A stretch of 64,000 nt of DNA. It comes from JALHNI01 sp044226365. GTDB taxonomy: Bacteria; Acidobacteriota; Terriglobia; Bryobacterales; Bryobacteraceae. Below, piece after piece: positions 8,487 through 17,404 of this stretch. The notes under the pieces are model-generated. The model was not told where the DNA came from. It did no database searches and was given only the letters and a program-made list of their open reading frames with translations. The DNA lies in NCBI GenBank assembly GCA_044226365.1, contig JBGAHE010000021.1, forward strand, positions 10,038-74,037, written 5' to 3'. A program made the position numbers and the translations under genes. Position 1 is the stretch's first letter. Every line of letters starts with the position of its first letter.

Positions 8487-9806
8487 ATGGCCTTCGTGGA
8501 AAGCGTTTGGTGGATGCTCATCCTCATCGGGATCATGATCGTGATCCACGAATTGGGCCACTACTGGGCGGGCCGCTATTTTGATGTGAAGATCGATGCC
8601 TTCGCCATCGGCTTTGGTCCTCGCCTCTTCGGTGTGCGGCGAGGCGAGACCGATTGGAAGGTCTGCGCGATCCCGTTCGGGGGCTACGTGAAGTTCGCGG
8701 GCTCCGAGCATGAAGAACGCGACGGCGATCCGCGCAGTTTCATGAACAAGCCTCGGTGGCAGCGGATGATCATTGCGCTGGCCGGTCCGGTGATGAACAT
8801 TCTGCTGGCGCTGGTTCTGATGGCCGGCCTCTTCAGCATCGAGTTTCCCAAGCCGCTCTTTATGGACCAGCCGGCCAAGGTCGGCAACGTCGTTCCGGAC
8901 TCCGCCGCTGCCAAGGCCGGCGTGCTGGCTGGCGACACCATCGTCCGCATTGAAGATCAGGCCAACCCCACTTGGACTGACGTGAACCTTGCCTCGCTTG
9001 AGAACATCAACCGCTCGGTGAGCATCGTGATGCAGCGCAACGGCGAGACGGTCCCCCTGCAGATCACGCCGAAGCACACCGATGCCACCGGCCTCGAATC
9101 GTTGGGCTGGCAGCCGGATTCCGACGTCGTGATCGCGCGGGTGGAGCCGGATTTGGACGCCGCCAAGCAAGGTCTCAAAGCCGGCGACCACATCATTTCG
9201 ATCAACGGTGACGCGGTCCGCGCGCCCTATACGCTGGTCGACAAGGTGCGCCACAGCGAGGGCGAGCCGCTCACGATCGTTTATCGCCGCGGCGGCAAAG
9301 AGTACACCGCTGTCGTGAAGCCGATGTCGAAGAAAATGCCCGAGGCGCAGAAGCCGGTGTACATGATCGGGGTTCTGGCCACGCCGATGACGCGGAACGT
9401 GCAGCTCTCGCCGATCGAGGCGATCAAGGAGTCGGCGAATTTCAACTATAAAAACGCCGGGTTGATCTATAGTGTGCTGCGCAGCATCTTTGAAGCGCGC
9501 CTGTCGCCCAAGACGATCGAAGGGCCGGTGCGCATGGCGCAGATGTCGCGTCAGGCGGCGAAGGAAGGCTTCGACTCCTACATTCAACTGATGTCGGGCG
9601 TGAGCCTGAACCTTGCGATCTTCAACCTGCTCCCGATCCCCATCCTGGACGGTGGAGTGATCCTGATGCTGCTGATCGAGATGGTCGCCCGCCGCGACCT
9701 CAGTCTGCGGCTGAAGGAAATGGTCTTCACCGTGTCCTTCGTCTTCCTGATCAGCCTGGTGGCGTTCGTCCTCTACAACGACATTCAGAAGGTCCTGAAA
9801 AGCTAA
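8487..9806 (+). CDS. rseP: Site-2 protease RseP (RIP metalloprotease)
   Basis: 439 residues with AGGAGA before the ATG. The first membrane helix contains the zinc motif HELGH (residues 21-25). Two PDZ domains follow (about 115-190 and 205-285; KVGNVVPDSAAAKAGVLAGD and ARVEPDLDAAKQGLKAGD). The second catalytic motif, NLLPIPILDGG, is near residue 380, and a final membrane helix ends the protein. It cuts transmembrane segments, typically anti-sigma factors or signal peptide remnants. It is co-transcribed with dxr. Confidence 0.95.
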   Translation: MAFVESVWWMLILIGIMIVIHELGHYWAGRYFDVKIDAFAIGFGPRLFGVRRGETDWKVCAIPFGGYVKFAGSEHEERDGDPRSFMNKPRWQRMIIALAGPVMNILLALVLMAGLFSIEFPKPLFMDQPAKVGNVVPDSAAAKAGVLAGDTIVRIEDQANPTWTDVNLASLENINRSVSIVMQRNGETVPLQITPKHTDATGLESLGWQPDSDVVIARVEPDLDAAKQGLKAGDHIISINGDAVRAPYTLVDKVRHSEGEPLTIVYRRGGKEYTAVVKPMSKKMPEAQKPVYMIGVLATPMTRNVQLSPIEAIKESANFNYKNAGLIYSVLRSIFEARLSPKTIEGPVRMAQMSRQAAKEGFDSYIQLMSGVSLNLAIFNLLPIPILDGGVILMLLIEMVARRDLSLRLKEMVFTVSFVFLISLVAFVLYNDIQKVLKS

Positions 9807-9859
9807 AAGGCCTGCTCAGGCGGCCGCGATGGAGCGTATCGCGATCGGCTGAACAGGCC
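9801..9859 (-). terminator. Intrinsic terminator of the glycosyltransferase-HAD gene
   Basis: GGCCTGCTCAG (9809-9819) pairs with CTGAACAGGCC (9849-9859) with one mismatch. A second stem, CGCGAT/ATCGCG (9825-9830, 9838-9843), lies inside. Read on the minus strand, the stem is followed by TTTTAGCTTTT, so it best serves the minus-strand gene, whose stop lies 7 bases before it. It may also slow transcription arriving from rseP. Confidence 0.6.
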
Positions 9860-9865
9860 AGGGCC

Positions 9866-11293
9866 CTAGGCGCAGAGCGCCACCCGAGGCTTCGGAACCG
9901 CGTGCAGCGACTCGATTCCGGCGAGCGTGAGCACGCCTCGCAGATCGCCGCCCAAGCCATACTCGGCGGCGTCCCGCACGGCAGCCGCTTTCGGCTCGAA
10001 AGCGACACCCAAGCCCGCGGCGGACAGCATACAGATATCGTTCATCCCATCGCCCACGGCGATCACGTCTTCGCGCTTCATCTGCAGACGGTCCAGCAGA
10101 TGCATCAGCGCGTTGTACTTGCACATGGTGTGTACGGGGCAGCCATGGGTATGGGCGAAGAGCGGGCAGGGCGTCAGTTCGCCGGAGCAGATCCCACTCC
10201 GGAAACGGACCAGGTTCGCTACGGAGAAGTCCGCAAAGACACGCCGCCGTACCATCTCGGCCGCCACGCTATAGCTGTCAGTAACGATGCCCACGCGATA
10301 GCCGGCCTTGCGCAGCGCCACCACGGTTTCGGCCGCGCCGGGCGTGAGTTCGATCTCCATTGCGGTTTTCACGAACTCTTCTTTCGGCACGTCTTTAAAC
10401 GCTTGCGCAATTTGCCGCGCGCGTTCGCAGTCGGTGACGCTGTAGTTGTCGAGCCAGGGTTCGAGCAAATGCTCGCGGTCGGTGCGCAGGGCTAATTCGC
10501 GGATAAAGCGGCTGCGCAGCAGCGTGCCATCCATATCGAATAGCGCCAGGCGCTGCGGCTTGCCCAGATGATGGAAGTTCAGGGCCATTTCGGCGTGCAT
10601 GTGCCGCTCCACTTCCTCGACTTCGCGCACATGTTCCCCGGCCAGACGGCCATATTTCTCGGCTCGCATCAGCAGCGTGCGCACCACCTGCTTGGCCATA
10701 TTGCCGAGCGCATCCAACGTCTGGCTATCGTGTTCCAGATGGCCGATGTCCACTTCGACGATCCGGGCGCCGGCTTCGTGGGCGTCGATCAGGAGGCCGA
10801 GGTCGACGCCGTAGTCGGTCTCGAAGCGTAAGTCTTCGAGCACGTCGCGCCGCGCGGCCATGATGCCCCCCAGGGGCTGTTTGAATTTTGCCAGCTCGGG
10901 AAAAAAGACCTGCAATAGAGGGCGCGCGGTGAGCACGGTCACGCGTCCGGCCGAACGGCTGAAACTGGCCTTGGTGAAGTCGGCGCGATTGTTCATCAAC
11001 GGCTCGGTCATCAGCTCAACCAGATCGGGCCGGAGTCCGGCGAGATCCCCGTCGAGGTAAAGAATTACGTCTTCGGTGGCTGCGCGTAAGCCGTCACTCA
11101 TGGAGGATCCTTTGCCCAGCAACGTACTGGTGATCACCTCCGCTCCGGCCGCTCGGGCAATATGGGGCGTGTCGTCGACAGACCCGTCATCCACCACGAT
11201 CACCTGTTTCACTAACGGTGAACTGGCAGCTAACTCAATCACACTGCGAATGCGGACCGCTTCGTTCAAAGCGGGGATGACAACAGTAACCAC
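9866..11293 (-). CDS. GT81-like glycosyltransferase fused to SerB-type HAD phosphatase
   Basis: 475 residues from a GTG start with AAGGAG upstream. Residues 1-215 form a GT-A domain resembling glucosyl-3-phosphoglycerate synthase (GpgS): VIPALNE, VVDDGSVDDT, GKGSSM, the DxD motif DGD (81-83), GRVTVLTARPLL (117-128), YGVDLGLLID (161-170) and a His at 188 where GpgS has its metal-binding His. Residues 249-475 form a HAD-IB phosphatase: DMDGT at 253-257, IVTDSYS for motif II and VGDGMNDI for motif IV. By analogy the two halves would make glucosyl-3-phosphoglycerate from NDP-glucose and 3-phosphoglycerate and then dephosphorylate it to glucosylglycerate, a compatible solute. The family resemblance is strong; the combined pathway is inference. 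Confidence 0.78.
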   Translation of the reverse strand: MVTVVIPALNEAVRIRSVIELAASSPLVKQVIVVDDGSVDDTPHIARAAGAEVITSTLLGKGSSMSDGLRAATEDVILYLDGDLAGLRPDLVELMTEPLMNNRADFTKASFSRSAGRVTVLTARPLLQVFFPELAKFKQPLGGIMAARRDVLEDLRFETDYGVDLGLLIDAHEAGARIVEVDIGHLEHDSQTLDALGNMAKQVVRTLLMRAEKYGRLAGEHVREVEEVERHMHAEMALNFHHLGKPQRLALFDMDGTLLRSRFIRELALRTDREHLLEPWLDNYSVTDCERARQIAQAFKDVPKEEFVKTAMEIELTPGAAETVVALRKAGYRVGIVTDSYSVAAEMVRRRVFADFSVANLVRFRSGICSGELTPCPLFAHTHGCPVHTMCKYNALMHLLDRLQMKREDVIAVGDGMNDICMLSAAGLGVAFEPKAAAVRDAAEYGLGGDLRGVLTLAGIESLHAVPKPRVALCA

Positions 11294-11511
11294 GGGCAGG
11301 TACTCCTTTTGTGTTTATGGTGGCGTCATTAACGTCTTTTAAGGATACGCTAAATGGGAACCGAAAGCCAGTCACAATCAGTTTTATGCCCAGAATTAAC
11401 TGATAACAATGGTGTTACAGTTTTTCATAGGGCCGGTCGCCTAGAGGCGTATGCAAGAATGATGCCAGAGAGAAACTGCGCGCTTTAAATTAAAGAAAAT
11501 AAAGAAGGAAG

Positions 11512-12489
11512 CTAGAAATTGGGTTCGCTCCGGAACGCCTGCAAAGCGGTAACTATTGCCACCGTATAGATATCTTCTGCACTGCAGCCGCGGGAGAGAT
11601 CATTGGCAGGCTTCGCCAGGCCTTGGAGAAACGGACCAAAGGCGGCGGCGCCGCCCAGCCGCTCCACTAGTTTGACGGCGATGTTGCCGGCGTCGAGATC
11701 CGGGAAGATGAGGGTGTTGGCCCGGCCGGCGACCGGCGAGCCCGGCGCCTTCGACTGTCCGATACTGGCCACCAATGCGGCGTCGCCCTGCAACTCGCCA
11801 TCGGCGTCCAGTTCGGGCGCGCGAGCCTTCAGCACCCGCAGCGCCTCGACCACTTTGTCGGCGTGGGCATGCTTACCGCTGCCGCGCGTCGAAAACGAAA
11901 GCAGCGCCACTTCCGGCTTGGCGCCCAGCAGCGTCCGCGTGGAGTGAGCCGTGGCGATGGCGATGTCGGCGAGTTGGGTGGAGGTGGGGTCGACGACGAT
12001 GGCGCAGTCGGCAAAGGCCAGCATGCCGTTCACGCCGTAGGACCGGTCCTGCACGGCGACCAGAAAGACGCTGGAGACGGTTTTGACGTTCGGCTGCGGT
12101 CCGATGCAATGCAGCGCGGCGCGGACGGTTTCGGCGGTGGTGTTCGCTGCTCCTCCCACAAAACCTTCAGCATCGCCCGCGGCCACCATCAGCGCGGCGA
12201 AGTAGAGCGGCTGACGGGCGGCCGCGGCGGCTTCTACCTGGGTGAGGCCCTTGGCTCGGCGCCGCTCGTAGTAGAGCGCCTCGTACTTCGGGAGCTTGGG
12301 ACAACTGCCGGGATCGTTTTTTCGGATCAGGATGGGCGTCAGCAACTCTTCCCGCTTCAGCCGCTCGGCGGCCGCCTGGACGCGCGGGTCGTCGCCCTCG
12401 GGGAAGACGATGCGGGGACGGGGCGAGATGCGGCGCAAACGCTCGATGCGTTCGGCGATGAAGGCGCTGGCGGATTCAGGAATGGCCAT
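11512..12489 (-). CDS. pta: Phosphate acetyltransferase (short form)
   Basis: 325 residues, the size of the catalytic PTA/PTB domain alone, without the extra N-terminal domains of the enterobacterial enzyme. Recognisable stretches are RIVFPEGDDPRVQAAAERL at the start, GDAEGFVGGAANTTAETVRA, FADCAIVVDPTSTQLADIA, ALLSFSTRGSGKHAHADKV and ANTLIFPDLDAGNIAVKL. It converts acetyl-CoA and phosphate to acetyl phosphate. A phosphobutyryl-type substrate cannot be excluded. No acetate kinase gene is next to it. It is divergent from mdh, with 83 bp between the starts. Confidence 0.85.
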   Translation of the reverse strand: MAIPESASAFIAERIERLRRISPRPRIVFPEGDDPRVQAAAERLKREELLTPILIRKNDPGSCPKLPKYEALYYERRRAKGLTQVEAAAAARQPLYFAALMVAAGDAEGFVGGAANTTAETVRAALHCIGPQPNVKTVSSVFLVAVQDRSYGVNGMLAFADCAIVVDPTSTQLADIAIATAHSTRTLLGAKPEVALLSFSTRGSGKHAHADKVVEALRVLKARAPELDADGELQGDAALVASIGQSKAPGSPVAGRANTLIFPDLDAGNIAVKLVERLGGAAAFGPFLQGLAKPANDLSRGCSAEDIYTVAIVTALQAFRSEPNF

Positions 12490-12572
12490 GACGAACCCAC
12501 TATCGTAGCGCGGTGATAAACTGATGGGTTCGGTTTGGACTCCTCCGAAGAATCTCGATCTATAAGGAAATT

Positions 12573-13508
12573 ATGCGGAAGAAGGTAACGGTTGTTGGTG
12601 CCGGAAATGTCGGCGCCACGTGCGCAATGCGGATTGCCGACAAGGAATTGGCGGACGTTGTGCTCGTTGATGTGGTGGAGGGCGTGCCGCAGGGCAAAGC
12701 GCTCGACCTGATGCAGTCCGGCCCGGTGGAAGGCTACGACGTCACGCTCACCGGCGCGAATAACTACGAGCCCACGGCAAATTCTGACGTGGTGGTGATC
12801 ACGGCGGGCCTGCCGCGTAAGCCTGGAATGTCCCGCGACGACCTCCTCCTGGCGAACTACGAAATCATGCGCAATGCCGCCGAACAGGCGGCCAAGTACA
12901 GCCCGAACGCGATCCTGGTGATCGTCTCGAACCCGCTCGACGCCATGTGCTGGACGGCTCTGCAGGTTTCGAAGTTCTCGAAGAACCGCGTCGTCGGCAT
13001 GGCCGGCGTCCTCGATACGGCCCGCTTCCGGACCTTCATTGCCCAGGAACTGAATGTCTCGATGGAGAACGTGACGGCGATGGTGCTGGGCGGCCACGGC
13101 GACACGATGGTGCCGCTCACCCGTTTGTCCAGCGTGTCCGGCATTCCGCTCACGGAACTGATGGACGCCGAGACGCTCGAGAAGATCGTGAAGCGGACGG
13201 CCAACGGCGGCGCCGAGATCGTCAGCTACCTGAAGACGGGCAGCGCCTACTATGCGCCGGCCGCGGCGACGGTGGAGATGGTCGAGTCGATTCTGAAGGA
13301 CAAGAAGAAGGTGCTTCCTTGCGCGGCGCTGCTCGAAGGCGAGTACGGCGTGAAGGGGCTGTTTGTCGGTGTGCCGGTGAAGTTGGGCGCGCGTGGCATC
13401 GAGAAGATCTACGAACTGAACCTGACGGCCGAAGAAACCGCAGCGCTCAAGAAGAGTGCGGCGGCGGTGGAAGAACTGGTCGGCATCATCAAGCAGAAGA
13501 TGGGCTAG
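12573..13508 (+). CDS. mdh: Malate dehydrogenase, LDH-like type
   Basis: 311 residues with AAGGA before the ATG. GAGNVGATCA is the NAD-binding loop and VLVDVVEG follows at the end of beta-2, with the acidic residue that selects NAD. ITAGLPRKPGMSRDDL holds the substrate-loop arginines typical of malate rather than lactate dehydrogenase, and GGHGDTMVP holds the catalytic His. It interconverts malate and oxaloacetate in the TCA cycle. It ends in a strong intrinsic terminator. Confidence 0.95.
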   Translation: MRKKVTVVGAGNVGATCAMRIADKELADVVLVDVVEGVPQGKALDLMQSGPVEGYDVTLTGANNYEPTANSDVVVITAGLPRKPGMSRDDLLLANYEIMRNAAEQAAKYSPNAILVIVSNPLDAMCWTALQVSKFSKNRVVGMAGVLDTARFRTFIAQELNVSMENVTAMVLGGHGDTMVPLTRLSSVSGIPLTELMDAETLEKIVKRTANGGAEIVSYLKTGSAYYAPAAATVEMVESILKDKKKVLPCAALLEGEYGVKGLFVGVPVKLGARGIEKIYELNLTAEETAALKKSAAAVEELVGIIKQKMG

Positions 13509-13540
13509 CCACGGCGCGTCCGTGAAAATACGTGAAGAGA

Positions 13541-13576
13541 GGGCCAAAGATCTTGTCTTTGGCCCCTTCTTTTTGT
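13541..13576 (+). terminator. Intrinsic terminator of mdh
   Basis: A perfect 10-bp stem, GGGCCAAAGA (13541-13550) with TCTTTGGCCC (13556-13565), around the loop TCTTG, followed by CTTCTTTTTGT. It lies 33 bases after the mdh stop and is the clearest rho-independent terminator in the window. Confidence 0.9.
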
Positions 13577-13617
13577 AGTCTGAATGTTCAACGTCCGATC
13601 CGAGGGAGGCAGTCACG

Positions 13618-13734
13618 ATGGACTCCGAAACGATGGTCAAGGTAGTTTGCGGTGGACTGGCTGTCCTCTGCGTCGTCATCATCATCATGCGACGCAAGGG
13701 TGCGAAAAAGCCGGTCGATAACGACGACTTTTAA
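13618..13734 (+). CDS. 38-residue single-span membrane protein
   Basis: A short ORF with a very good ribosome binding site (GAGGGAGG, about 9 bases before ATG). The product has a short N-terminus (MDSETMVK), one hydrophobic helix (VVCGGLAVLCVVIIIM) and a basic then acidic tail (RRKGAKKPVDNDDF). Positive charges after the helix suggest the C-terminus is cytoplasmic. It starts a new transcription unit just after the mdh terminator and may be co-transcribed with the SET-domain gene 15 bp downstream. Function unknown. Confidence 0.6.
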   Translation: MDSETMVKVVCGGLAVLCVVIIIMRRKGAKKPVDNDDF

Positions 13735-13749
13735 AAATACTGTCCGCGA

Positions 13750-14226
13750 ATGAAATCTGCTAAAGCCGCTGTCGCCCGTGAGCCGGATGCCCCCGTTCTG
13801 AATCCGAAGTACTGCGCCTATAAGCTCAGCATTCGGCCTTCCGCGATCCATCGCTGGGGTCTGTTCGCCGAGGAAAACATTCCCATCCGGCGCAAGATCA
13901 TCGAGTACACCGGGGAACGGATCAGCCGCCGCGAAACGAAACGCCGCGCCGACGAACGCCCGCTGCACTACATCTTCACCCTCGACAACTACTGGAATCT
14001 CGACGGCGCCGTGGGCGGTAGCGGCGCCGAGTACATCAACCACTCCTGCGAGCCGAACGTCTGGACCCTGATCACCAAGGGCCACATCCTCTACATGGCC
14101 AAACGGAACATCAGGAAGGGCGAAGAGCTCTTCGTCGATTACCACTTCGGGGCAGATGTGGAGCGGGTGCCCTGTAATTGCGGCGCCAAGACCTGCCGCG
14201 GCACCATCAACGACCTGCCCGAGTAA
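13750..14226 (+). CDS. SET-domain protein lysine methyltransferase
   Basis: 158 residues, nearly all SET domain. RWGLFAEENIPIRRKIIEYTGE is the first SET motif region; its Gly-Leu-Phe-Ala is part of the S-adenosylmethionine site. YINHSCEPNV is the NHSCxPN pseudoknot motif, and GEELFVDYHFG holds the catalytic Tyr region. A post-SET tail, CNCGAKTCRG, supplies three Cys for a zinc with the NHSC Cys. All the catalytic elements of eukaryotic-type SET enzymes are present. The target protein in this bacterium is unknown. Confidence 0.9.
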   Translation: MKSAKAAVAREPDAPVLNPKYCAYKLSIRPSAIHRWGLFAEENIPIRRKIIEYTGERISRRETKRRADERPLHYIFTLDNYWNLDGAVGGSGAEYINHSCEPNVWTLITKGHILYMAKRNIRKGEELFVDYHFGADVERVPCNCGAKTCRGTINDLPE

Positions 14227-14229
14227 GTT

Positions 14230-15063
14230 TTGCGATATGAGTATGAAGTGCTTTCCACACTTCTGCTCTCTGCGCTGCTCGCCCAAGCCGGCGAAGTCCG
14301 TCTGATCGTCCAGGGTGACGACATGGGCGCGGCCCACGCCGTCAACGAAGGAACCATCAAAGCCTACAAAGAAGGCGTGATGCGCACGACGAATATCATC
14401 GTGCCGTCGCCGTGGCTATTGGAAGCGGCCAAGCTGCTGGCCGAGAATCCGGGGCTCGAAGTGGGCATTCATCTGGCGCTCACCAGCGAATGGACGCTGG
14501 TGAAGTGGCGCCCGCTGACGCATTGCCCCAGCCTCACCGATGCCAACGGCTACTTCTATCCGATGGTGCGCCCGAACTCACGCTTCCCCGCCGGGCACAG
14601 CATCGTAGAGGCGAAGCCGAAGCTCGATGAGGTGGAGCGCGAACTGCGCGCGCAGATCGAAATGGGCAAGCGACTGGTGCCCCGAGTCTCCTACATGACC
14701 ACGCACATGGGTTTCGCGTCGCCCTTTCCGGAGATGCAGGAACTGCTGAAGAGGCTCGCCGAAGAGTACAAACTTAAGTTGCCCGGCGCCGGCCTGGGCC
14801 GGATGGGCAAGATCTACGAGCAGACGGACTCCGGGGAAGTGCGCGCGGCGAAGATCGCGGCCAAGCTCGAGACGCTGACGCCGGGGACGTACCTGCTGCT
14901 CGATCACGCCGCGCTCGACACGCCCGAAATGCGCGCCATTCATCACCCCGGCTACGAGAACGTCGCCCAGGACCGCGCCGCGGTGACCGAAAGCTGGATC
15001 AGCGAGAAAGTAAAAGAGGTCATTCGCCGAAAGGGTATTAAGCTGGTGGGCAATGTTCAATAG
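14230..15063 (+). CDS. ChbG/HpnK (YdjC)-like carbohydrate deacetylase, exported
   Basis: 277 residues from a TTG start 3 bases after the SET stop; a GTG at 14248 is an alternative. A signal peptide (LSTLLLSALLAQAG) is followed by VRLIVQGDDMGAAHAVN, whose two Asp are the metal/catalytic residues of YdjC-family deacetylases, then VGIHLALTSEW with the metal-binding His and a later THMGF motif. Members remove N-acetyl groups from chitooligosaccharides or hopanoid glycosides. The 3' end overlaps the quinoprotein gene by 11 bp, which suggests translational coupling. Confidence 0.85.
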   Translation: MRYEYEVLSTLLLSALLAQAGEVRLIVQGDDMGAAHAVNEGTIKAYKEGVMRTTNIIVPSPWLLEAAKLLAENPGLEVGIHLALTSEWTLVKWRPLTHCPSLTDANGYFYPMVRPNSRFPAGHSIVEAKPKLDEVERELRAQIEMGKRLVPRVSYMTTHMGFASPFPEMQELLKRLAEEYKLKLPGAGLGRMGKIYEQTDSGEVRAAKIAAKLETLTPGTYLLLDHAALDTPEMRAIHHPGYENVAQDRAAVTESWISEKVKEVIRRKGIKLVGNVQ

Positions 15064-17350
15064 GTGGATGCTGGCGTTGGCCAGCTACTCGCTCTGGGCG
15101 CAGCCGACGGTACCGGCAACTTACACCAAGCTTTGCGCCGCTTGCCATGGGGATCGCGCGACCGGCACCGATCGCGGACCCAACCTGATCAACTCCCGCT
15201 CGCTGCGTTCCCGTTCCACGGAGAGCATCGCGAGCCTGATTCGCGAGGGCACCAAAGGCGGTATGCCCGCGTTCCCGTTGCCGGCGGCCCAATTGCAGGA
15301 ACTGGCCACCGCGGTGCGCGCGTGGAATGCGTCTGCCTTCGATGCGCAGCCGGCCGGCGACCTGGCGGCTGGACAAAAGATCTTTGAAAGCCGTTGCCTC
15401 AGTTGCCACATGGCGCGGGGGCGGGGTGGCTCCAACGGTCCTGACCTCTCGGGCATTGGCCAGGAACTGACCGTCACGGAACTCGAGCAGACGCTCACCA
15501 ACCCGAGTTCGCGAAAAGGGCAGAAGAGCGGCGCTTCGTGCCCAAGCTGGGCGTTTTGTCCGGACGACCCGTGGGGCGTGGTGAAGGTGACGTTGAAGAG
15601 CGGCCAACAACTACGCGGCTTCGCCCGTAGCCGCGGTCAGCACGACCTGCAGTTGCAGACGTTCGATGGTCGTCTGCATTCGCTCACTGATCACGTCAAG
15701 GTGGAGAGCGAACCGGCTTCTTATATGCCGGCCTTCCAGGGCAGTGCCAACGAGCGGCGCAATCTCATCAGTTATCTGGCGCGCTTGAATGGCTTGCCGA
15801 CGGGTGCCTTGCAAGGCACGCCCGCGCCGGTCACCGCGGCTCAGATGCAGGCTGTGCAGCAGCCGGCGGCCGGCGAGTGGCCGGGCTATCACGGACTGCC
15901 GAGCGGCAATCGGCACAGTTCGCTCAAAGAGATCAATGCCACCAATGCCACGCGGCTGGTGCCGGCGTGGAGCTACTCGCTGCCGCACCTGGGCTTGCAG
16001 ACCACGCCGCTGGTGAGTGACGGCATGATGTACGTCACGGGCCCGAATCAGGTGTGCGCTTTGGCGGCTGACACGGGGCGCGAGGTGTGGTGTTATGTGC
16101 GCCCGCGCGGCGACGCCACGAAGATCTCGGGCGATGCGGCCAAGGGCGCGCAGCGCGGCGCGGCCCTGTTGGGTGAGCGCATCTTCTTTGCGACTGACGA
16201 CGCGCATCTGATTGCGCTGAACCGACTGACTGGCGCGTTGATGTGGCAGGTCTTCATGCCGGAATCGCAAGGCGCCTTTGGCGCCACGGCGGCGCCGCTG
16301 GTGGTAGGCGATCTGGTAGTAGCCGGGATCGGCGGCGGCGACGCGCCGCTGCGCGGCTTTCTGGCAGCTTACAAGGCAACTACCGGCGAGCAGGTCTGGC
16401 GCTTCTGGACGATTCCGAAGCGCGGTGAGAAGGCTTCGGAGACCTGGCTCGGCAACGCGCTGGAGACGGGCGGCGGTGCGACTTGGCTGACGGGGTCTTA
16501 TGACCCCAGCTCCGACACCTTGTATTGGCCCGTCGGCAATCCGTATCCCGATACCGATGGCACGGAGCGGAAGGGCGACAACCTTTATACCGATAGCGTG
16601 GTGGCGCTGGAAGCGAAGACTGGCAAGCTGAAATGGCACTTCCAGTTCACCCCGCACGATCTGTGGGATTGGGATGCCACCGAGCCGCTGGTGCTGGTGG
16701 ATACGAAGTTTCAGGGGCGGGATCGCCAACTGCTACTGCAGGCGAATCGCAATGGCTACTTCTATGTACTTGACCGGACGAATGGCGAATTTCTGTTGGG
16801 GGCGCCGTTCGTGAAGCGGCTGACCTGGGCCACGGGCCTCGACGCCAAGGGACGTCCGCAGGTGAACGAGAAAGCCAAGCCGACCATGGGCGGCACGGTG
16901 ACGTGCCCGGCCGTGCGCGGGGCGACGAACTGGTACGCGACGGCGTTCAACCCCACCACGCGCCTCTTCTACGTGATGGCGGTGGAGGATTGCAACCTGT
17001 ATCGGCAGGCGGGCAGTTGGTTTGTGCCCTACAACGATCCGGCGAATCCGCCAGTGAAGGTGCTGCGGGCGATCAACATCGAGACGGGCAAAATCGCCTG
17101 GGAAGTGCCGCAGACGGGGGCTCCCGAAGCGAACTATTCGGGCGTGTTGTCGACGGCAGGTGGATTGCTGTTCTATGGCGAGTCCGGTGGCACGTTTGCG
17201 GCCGCGGATGCGGCGACGGGAAAGACTCTTTGGCACTTCAACACCGGGCAGGTGTGGAAGGCCTCGCCGATGACTTACACGGCCAAGGGCCGGCAGTATG
17301 TGGCGATCGCGGCGGGTGGCAACATCCTGGCCTTCACTCTGGGACGGTAG
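15053..17350 (+). CDS. Cytochrome c-quinoprotein dehydrogenase fusion
   Basis: 765 residues. A signal peptide (MLALASYSLWAQ) precedes a first heme c site, CAACH at 28-32, with Met71 as likely sixth ligand, and a second heme site, CLSCH at 115-119. A small beta-rich segment (about 175-235) follows. Residues 270-765 form a PQQ-type beta-propeller with GGGATWLTGSYDP, PVGNPYPD and HDLWDWDATEP, which keep the residues expected near PQQ and its metal. It is probably a periplasmic alcohol or sugar dehydrogenase passing electrons through its own hemes. The unusual point is that the cytochrome domains are N-terminal. Whether PQQ really binds is not proven. Confidence 0.85.
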   Translation: MFNRWMLALASYSLWAQPTVPATYTKLCAACHGDRATGTDRGPNLINSRSLRSRSTESIASLIREGTKGGMPAFPLPAAQLQELATAVRAWNASAFDAQPAGDLAAGQKIFESRCLSCHMARGRGGSNGPDLSGIGQELTVTELEQTLTNPSSRKGQKSGASCPSWAFCPDDPWGVVKVTLKSGQQLRGFARSRGQHDLQLQTFDGRLHSLTDHVKVESEPASYMPAFQGSANERRNLISYLARLNGLPTGALQGTPAPVTAAQMQAVQQPAAGEWPGYHGLPSGNRHSSLKEINATNATRLVPAWSYSLPHLGLQTTPLVSDGMMYVTGPNQVCALAADTGREVWCYVRPRGDATKISGDAAKGAQRGAALLGERIFFATDDAHLIALNRLTGALMWQVFMPESQGAFGATAAPLVVGDLVVAGIGGGDAPLRGFLAAYKATTGEQVWRFWTIPKRGEKASETWLGNALETGGGATWLTGSYDPSSDTLYWPVGNPYPDTDGTERKGDNLYTDSVVALEAKTGKLKWHFQFTPHDLWDWDATEPLVLVDTKFQGRDRQLLLQANRNGYFYVLDRTNGEFLLGAPFVKRLTWATGLDAKGRPQVNEKAKPTMGGTVTCPAVRGATNWYATAFNPTTRLFYVMAVEDCNLYRQAGSWFVPYNDPANPPVKVLRAINIETGKIAWEVPQTGAPEANYSGVLSTAGGLLFYGESGGTFAAADAATGKTLWHFNTGQVWKASPMTYTAKGRQYVAIAAGGNILAFTLGR

Positions 17351-17404
17351 GCGGATATAGTAATTGGCGAGGTTTTCGCCATTTACCGCCGGTTTGCTGT
17401 TCTG

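Noticed and set aside
8049..9587. 512-codon minus-strand frame opposite dxr and rseP
   Set aside because: His/Arg-rich shadow translation, while the opposite strand encodes two clear conserved enzymes.
11294..11511. Possible RNA gene or tRNA in the gap before pta
   Set aside because: No cloverleaf or strong stable fold could be made; it is AT-richer DNA that more likely holds the promoter of the minus-strand GT-HAD gene.
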